Origin: UBA685 sp049890115
Lineage (GTDB): Bacteria > Pseudomonadota > Alphaproteobacteria > Puniceispirillales > Puniceispirillaceae
DNA length: 64,000 nt
Assembly (NCBI GenBank): GCA_049890115.1
Contig: JBMHCC010000039.1
Coordinates: forward strand, 100,899 to 164,898
Direction of reading: 5' to 3'
How positions within the stretch are numbered: the stretch's first letter is position 1; the number at the start of each line of letters is the position of its first letter. The notes below the pieces were generated by a model. It was not told the DNA's origin and did no database searches. It saw only the letters and a list, made by a program, of their open reading frames with translations. Below are positions 60,500-64,000 of the stretch, one piece after another. Made by a program: the position numbers and the translations under genes.

Positions 60500-60997
60500 C
60501 TAGGCCTCACCTTGATGAGCAACAAGCGATAATTTCACAGCTTCAGATGGTGCCATCGCACCTGCTGCAACCTGATATAACACAGGATAGGCCAATTCAC
60601 TTTCGCCTAAAATAATATCAACCACATCTTCAATCTGCTCAGGCGTTGCCCCGCCAGCACCGCGCAACGGCAATGTTAGGCGCAAAGACAGGCTATCTGT
60701 TTCATGATCATAAACAAAATGACCAAGCCATAATTCTTGATTTAGCGCTGAAGAGACTTGTAAAATCGCCTCTTTGCGGCTTCCATCATAAGGCAGGTCT
60801 AGATGACAAATGACCACTAGCGCCTCAGCATCATCTTGCCATGTCACAGATAATTGATAATGAGACCATTCCCCAGGGACGTCAGCCAATATCGCATTGC
60901 GCGCTGATTGGCGCAGGTACCAGTCATGTTGTGCCACAAATCGTGATACCAACTCGATAGGATGCTGTGTTGAAGAATCTGAAAAACGGTCAGCCAT
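60500..60997 (-). CDS. YbjN-domain protein
   Basis: This 165-aa cytoplasmic protein matches the YbjN family fold seen in alphaproteobacteria before proC: VSRFVAQHDWYLRQSARNAILADVPGEWSHYQLSVTWQDDAEALVVICHLDLPY, and ELWLGHFVYDHETDSLSLRLTLPLRGAGGATPEQIEDVVD. YbjN of E. coli affects motility and stress when overproduced, but a molecular function is not settled. Co-transcription with proC is possible. Confidence 0.85.
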   Translation of the reverse strand: MADRFSDSSTQHPIELVSRFVAQHDWYLRQSARNAILADVPGEWSHYQLSVTWQDDAEALVVICHLDLPYDGSRKEAILQVSSALNQELWLGHFVYDHETDSLSLRLTLPLRGAGGATPEQIEDVVDIILGESELAYPVLYQVAAGAMAPSEAVKLSLVAHQGEA

Positions 60998-61211
60998 GCG
61001 TCTAAAATCGCCCTTATCAATCCATTTGACACGCTAGCGACAGACTAAAAATACGAGGCCTGCGATGAGCGCTTACCCTCAAAATGACATTGTTTCAGAT
61101 CTATTTGCAACACAATATTTAGTGGTTGGCTGTGGATAACATACTACAAAATGTGTTTTTTGCTTATTTTTCCGTGATTCGCCACTATCAAAAAATCACA
61201 AGATTAAGAGG

Positions 61212-61481
61212 CTATTTTTTGGTTTTAGCCGCAGGCTTTGATGCCGTGGATGCTTTGGGGGCTTTTTGTTGTGATTCGAGCTTTTCGATTCTCTCAGCAA
61301 GGGCTGCGATTCGCATCTGTGCGGCTTCGAAATCCTCTCGTGATACCAGCCCTCTTTTGGCAAGTAACTTTTCCAGCTGGCTTTGCACAATCATATCAAT
61401 TTCGCTTTTGAGGCCGCCAAAACCAGCAGCGGCACCGCTTGCCATTTGTGCGAAATCAGATAACAAAGAAGGTCGTTTCAT
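61212..61481 (-). CDS. UbiK/YqiC-like accessory factor (BMFP domain)
   Basis: The 89-aa protein has an N-terminal amphipathic segment (LLSDFAQMASGAAAGFGGLKSEIDMIVQSQLEKLLAKRGLVSREDFEAAQMRIAALAERIEKLE) followed by a Lys/Ala-rich tail. This is the BMFP/YqiC pattern. UbiK assists ubiquinone biosynthesis in proteobacteria by binding UbiJ and membranes. It is divergent from lgt, a common alphaproteobacterial pair. The 214-base gap after it toward the YbjN gene has no credible ORF, only one perfect DnaA-box match at 61131-61139. Confidence 0.9.
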   Translation of the reverse strand: MKRPSLLSDFAQMASGAAAGFGGLKSEIDMIVQSQLEKLLAKRGLVSREDFEAAQMRIAALAERIEKLESQQKAPKASTASKPAAKTKK

Positions 61482-61654
61482 CGAAAAAAATCCTATCTGT
61501 TCACCTTGCCGCCGCCTGTGTTTCCCGACAACAACAACTCTATTTATGAGACATAAGCATTAAATCTGGAGAGGGCAATGGTTTGATCTGTCTTTTTAAG
61601 ATATGCTAATGACCATGCGTGATATCCGCAATAAGGGCCTAAGGACAGCTGGCA

Positions 61655-62476
61655 ATGACATCATCGGCACAACATAATCAATGGTTCACTTTCCCTGAAT
61701 TTGACCCTATTGCCATTGCGATTGGCCCGCTTGCCATTCGCTGGTACGCGCTTGCTTATATGGCAGGTCTGCTTGGTGGCTGGTATATATTACGCCGTCT
61801 CAGCCGTCACAAAGATAGCCCTGTTAGCGCGCTGCAGATTGACCAATTACTAAATTGGGTTTTATTTGGCGTGATTATTGGCGGGCGTCTTGGTTATGTT
61901 TTCTTTTACAAACCGCTAAGTTATCTCGCAGACCCTATTGCTATCTTTCGCCTTTGGGAAGGCGGCATGTCTTTTCATGGTGGGTTTTTGGGTGTGGTTT
62001 TTGCGGTCGCGCTTTTCGCAAGACGCCATCATATCCCCTTATGGCCTTTATCAGATCGCATTGCCCTTGTGGCGCCTCTTGGTTTGTTTTTTGGCCGTCT
62101 TGCCAATTTTATCAATGGCGAGCTTTATGGGCGGGTAACACAGACGCCGATTGGCATGATCTTCCCCCATGCAGGTCCAGAGCCTCGCCATCCCTCACAG
62201 CTTTATGAAGCCGGTCTTGAAGGCCTCCTCTTAGGGCTTATCTTGCTTGGCGCATGGCGTGCCAAATGGCATCAGAAATATCCTAGTCTATTGGTTGGTT
62301 TATTCTTAATTGGCTATGGCATAGCGCGCTTTGTTGTTGAATTTGCCAGAGAACCTGATCAGCATTTGGGCCTCTCAGATATCTTATCATTGTCACAAGG
62401 CCAGCTATTATCATTGCCGATGATCGTGGTTGGTTTCTTTATCATCATAAAATGCCGTCAGGCGCGTGCCACATGA
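61655..62476 (+). CDS. lgt: Prolipoprotein diacylglyceryl transferase
   Basis: Lgt transfers diacylglyceryl from phosphatidylglycerol to the lipobox Cys of prolipoproteins in the inner membrane. The 273-aa multi-pass protein shows IAIGPLAIRWYALAYMAGLLGGW, the GRLGYVFFYKP region, the family signature GLFFGRLANFINGELYGRVT and the catalytic-region RHPSQLYEAGLEG. Its last four bases overlap the next gene (ATGA), so the two are probably coupled. Confidence 0.97.
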   Translation: MTSSAQHNQWFTFPEFDPIAIAIGPLAIRWYALAYMAGLLGGWYILRRLSRHKDSPVSALQIDQLLNWVLFGVIIGGRLGYVFFYKPLSYLADPIAIFRLWEGGMSFHGGFLGVVFAVALFARRHHIPLWPLSDRIALVAPLGLFFGRLANFINGELYGRVTQTPIGMIFPHAGPEPRHPSQLYEAGLEGLLLGLILLGAWRAKWHQKYPSLLVGLFLIGYGIARFVVEFAREPDQHLGLSDILSLSQGQLLSLPMIVVGFFIIIKCRQARAT

Positions 62477-63573
62477 CCCCTTTGGCTGATAAACTACATC
62501 AGATGATTGCCCAAGATGGGCCAATGCGTGTAGAAGGCTATATGCAACAATGCCTGCTTGACCCAGATTGTGGCTATTACAGCACGAAAACGGCGATTGG
62601 CGCTGAGGGCGATTTTATCACCGCGCCTGAAGTCTCACAGATTTTCGGGGAAATGCTAGCTGCCTTTCATGCGCATCTCTATGCCCTGTTTCAGGCACCA
62701 GAGACAGTGATAACCTTTGAAGCTGGACCAGGGCGCGGAACGCTTCTTCAAGATATGCGGCGTGCCTATCAGGCTTTGCAACCAGCGCTTTATCACGCGC
62801 CTTGTTACTTACTTGAAGATAGTGACAAATTAAAACAGCAACAGACAGAAGCGATCGCCCCTCACAAAGCGCACCATATTCATGAGATGTCAGCGCTCGC
62901 ACCAGCCCCCTTATTTGGCGTGGCGAATGAGTTTTTTGACGCGCTTGGTGTCCGCCAAGCTGTGTTCAAAAACAAACAATGGCATGAGCGCCGCATTGAT
63001 AGTGATAATCATGGTTTTTCTTTCATTACATCAGAGCCTTTGACAGATCTTCAAAACTGGCAACTACCAGCGTCAGCTGATGAGGGGGACATCATTGAAT
63101 ATAGCCCTCTTGGCGAGGCGATAATGGCACAGATGGCGCATCATATCGCGCATTATGGCGGCGGTCTTTTGCTCATTGATTATGGCAAATCAGATAATCA
63201 TGGCGACACGCTCCAAGCTGTGCGCCAGCACAGGCCATCTGATATCTTAAGCTATCAAGGGGAATCAGATATCACACATTGGGTTGATTTTAACAGGCTA
63301 GCTATCATCGCAAAACAGCAGAAAGCACGCCTGATTGGCCCAGTCTCGCAAGGCCGCTTCCTCAAAGAATTAGGGATTGGTCAACGCGCCGAAGTTTTGC
63401 GCAAAGCTGATAAGCCTGAAGAAGATAGAGCGCTGATGGCAGCGATTGATCGTCTTGTCAGCCCTGCGCATATGGGCGGCGCCTTTAAGGTTTGTCTTCT
63501 TGTCCCTGATGGCGAGGGCGTACCGCCTGGGTTTTTATCTCTTAGCGATACGCATAAAGGATATGAGATATGA
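62473..63573 (+). CDS. MidA/NDUFAF7-like SAM-dependent methyltransferase
   Basis: The 366-aa protein matches the MidA family, whose mitochondrial member NDUFAF7 methylates an arginine in complex I. Seen segments are GPMRVEGYMQQCLLDPDCGYYSTKTAIGAEGDFITAPEVSQIFGEM, TFEAGPGRGTLLQDMRRAY (SAM loop), ANEFFDALGVRQ and LIDYGKSDNHGDTLQAVRQH. I chose ATG 62473, which overlaps the lgt stop; the frame could reach 62452. The substrate here is inferred from the family only. It overlaps the next gene by four bases. Confidence 0.92.
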   Translation: MTPLADKLHQMIAQDGPMRVEGYMQQCLLDPDCGYYSTKTAIGAEGDFITAPEVSQIFGEMLAAFHAHLYALFQAPETVITFEAGPGRGTLLQDMRRAYQALQPALYHAPCYLLEDSDKLKQQQTEAIAPHKAHHIHEMSALAPAPLFGVANEFFDALGVRQAVFKNKQWHERRIDSDNHGFSFITSEPLTDLQNWQLPASADEGDIIEYSPLGEAIMAQMAHHIAHYGGGLLLIDYGKSDNHGDTLQAVRQHRPSDILSYQGESDITHWVDFNRLAIIAKQQKARLIGPVSQGRFLKELGIGQRAEVLRKADKPEEDRALMAAIDRLVSPAHMGGAFKVCLLVPDGEGVPPGFLSLSDTHKGYEI

Positions 63574-64000
63574 TGGAAAGAAAGCCTGATTTCATCACCC
63601 ACCCCTCCTTTCAGCCTGCCGATATCACCTATGGTTTTTTTGGCCGCCAAGGCGGCGTGTCTGCTGGTCTTTATGACAGTCTCAATTGCGGCCTAGGCTC
63701 AGATGATACACCTGCGCTTGTCTTGCAAAACAGACAATTGGCAGCGCAATCTATGGGGACTTACAATGCCCATATGGCGTCTGTTTATCAAATTCATAGC
63801 GCCGATGTGGTGACCATTGATGAGACGTTTGATCTAACCAAGCGCCCACAGGCAGATGGGCTTGTGACCACACGAGCTGGCGTTGCGCTTGCGATCTTAA
63901 CAGCTGATTGCACCCCCTTAATCATGGCAGATGAACAAGCAGGCGTGATTGGCGCTTGTCATGCAGGCTGGCGCGGGGCAGCGACTGGCATCATTGAAAA
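63570..64000 (+). CDS. pgeF: PgeF/YfiH-like multicopper polyphenol oxidase domain protein (partial 5' part)
   Basis: The frame from ATG 63570 runs off the window at 64000. The translation contains the Cu/Zn-binding motifs of the PgeF (purine nucleoside phosphorylase-like, laccase-domain) family: YGFFGRQGGVSAGLYDSLN, HSADVV, LTADCTPLIMADEQAGVIGACHAGWRGAATG. Family members also act in peptidoglycan editing. The start overlaps the upstream stop by four bases, and the lgt-midA-pgeF order is common in alphaproteobacteria. About the last third of the protein is outside the window. Confidence 0.94.
   Translation, partial: MMERKPDFITHPSFQPADITYGFFGRQGGVSAGLYDSLNCGLGSDDTPALVLQNRQLAAQSMGTYNAHMASVYQIHSADVVTIDETFDLTKRPQADGLVTTRAGVALAILTADCTPLIMADEQAGVIGACHAGWRGAATGIIE

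Noticed and set aside
61131..61139. Perfect DnaA box (TTATCCACA on the minus strand) as an origin
   Set aside because: It is isolated, with no second box or strong AT tract nearby, so chance or a single regulatory site is more likely.
1..64000. Insertion sequences or transposases
   Set aside because: No transposase-like protein or terminal inverted repeats were recognised anywhere.

Overview
The window looks like a contiguous chromosomal segment of a free-living alphaproteobacterium with moderately low G+C. The evidence for the class is gene content and order: yebC-ruvCAB; a zapA/6S RNA/5-formyl-THF cyclo-ligase cluster preceded by a DUF4164 gene; yqeY-dnaG-rpoD; carA-carB-greA; UbiK and COQ9-like proteins; a MarR/OmpR-type pair of PetP/PetR style; and a ROSE-like RNA thermometer before hsp20. 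A marine SAR116-like lineage is a guess from composition and gene content, not something the sequence proves.

Layout. 1-5 kb: recombination and cell-division genes on the minus strand (ruvB partial, ruvA, ruvC, yebC, ymdB-like, cyclo-ligase, 6S RNA, zapA, DUF4164). 5-13 kb: central carbon metabolism and envelope on the plus strand (transketolase, GAPDH, EF-P, inositol-phosphatase family, a MotA/TolQ-like plus OmpA/MotB-like pair, an unknown secreted protein). 13-25.5 kb: MsbA-like exporter, L31, Hsp20, pyruvate phosphate dikinase, glycyl-tRNA synthetase, S49 protease, TrmN6-like methyltransferase, polyprenyl diphosphate synthase. 25.55-29 kb: a compact phage-derived island holding an S24 repressor, a DUF6362 protein, small and large terminase subunits and a broken portal gene. 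29-36.4 kb: RNA methyltransferase, RHH protein, amidotransferase, HyuA-like protein, MsrP, ELM1-like protein, Lrp. 36.4-46.4 kb: greA, carBA, yqeY, dnaG, rpoD, a tRNA with CAT anticodon and a previously uncalled small membrane ORF. 46.4-64 kb: aminotransferase, UvrB, EamA and CaxA transporters, an AT-rich block with three DnaA-box-like sites, UvrC, PgsA, IlvE, a two-component system, CsaA, a TetR/COQ9-like protein, ProC, YbjN, UbiK, Lgt, MidA-like and the start of PgeF.

Most of the window is housekeeping. The strongest candidate for something unusual is the 3.4-kb phage-derived island. Its terminase and self-cleaving-type repressor keep their catalytic motifs, the portal gene is reduced to 85 codons ending a few bases from ispB, and the same palindrome TAGGA-N4-TCCTA occurs over the predicted -10 of the terminase promoter and in the intergenic region shared with the repressor. 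Other points of interest are a DnaA-box cluster with phased 10-bp repeats before uvrC, a three-hairpin ROSE-type leader before hsp20, a strong hairpin leader before rpmE, a GAPDH with substitutions at NAD-specificity positions, and several short tandem duplications at translation starts.
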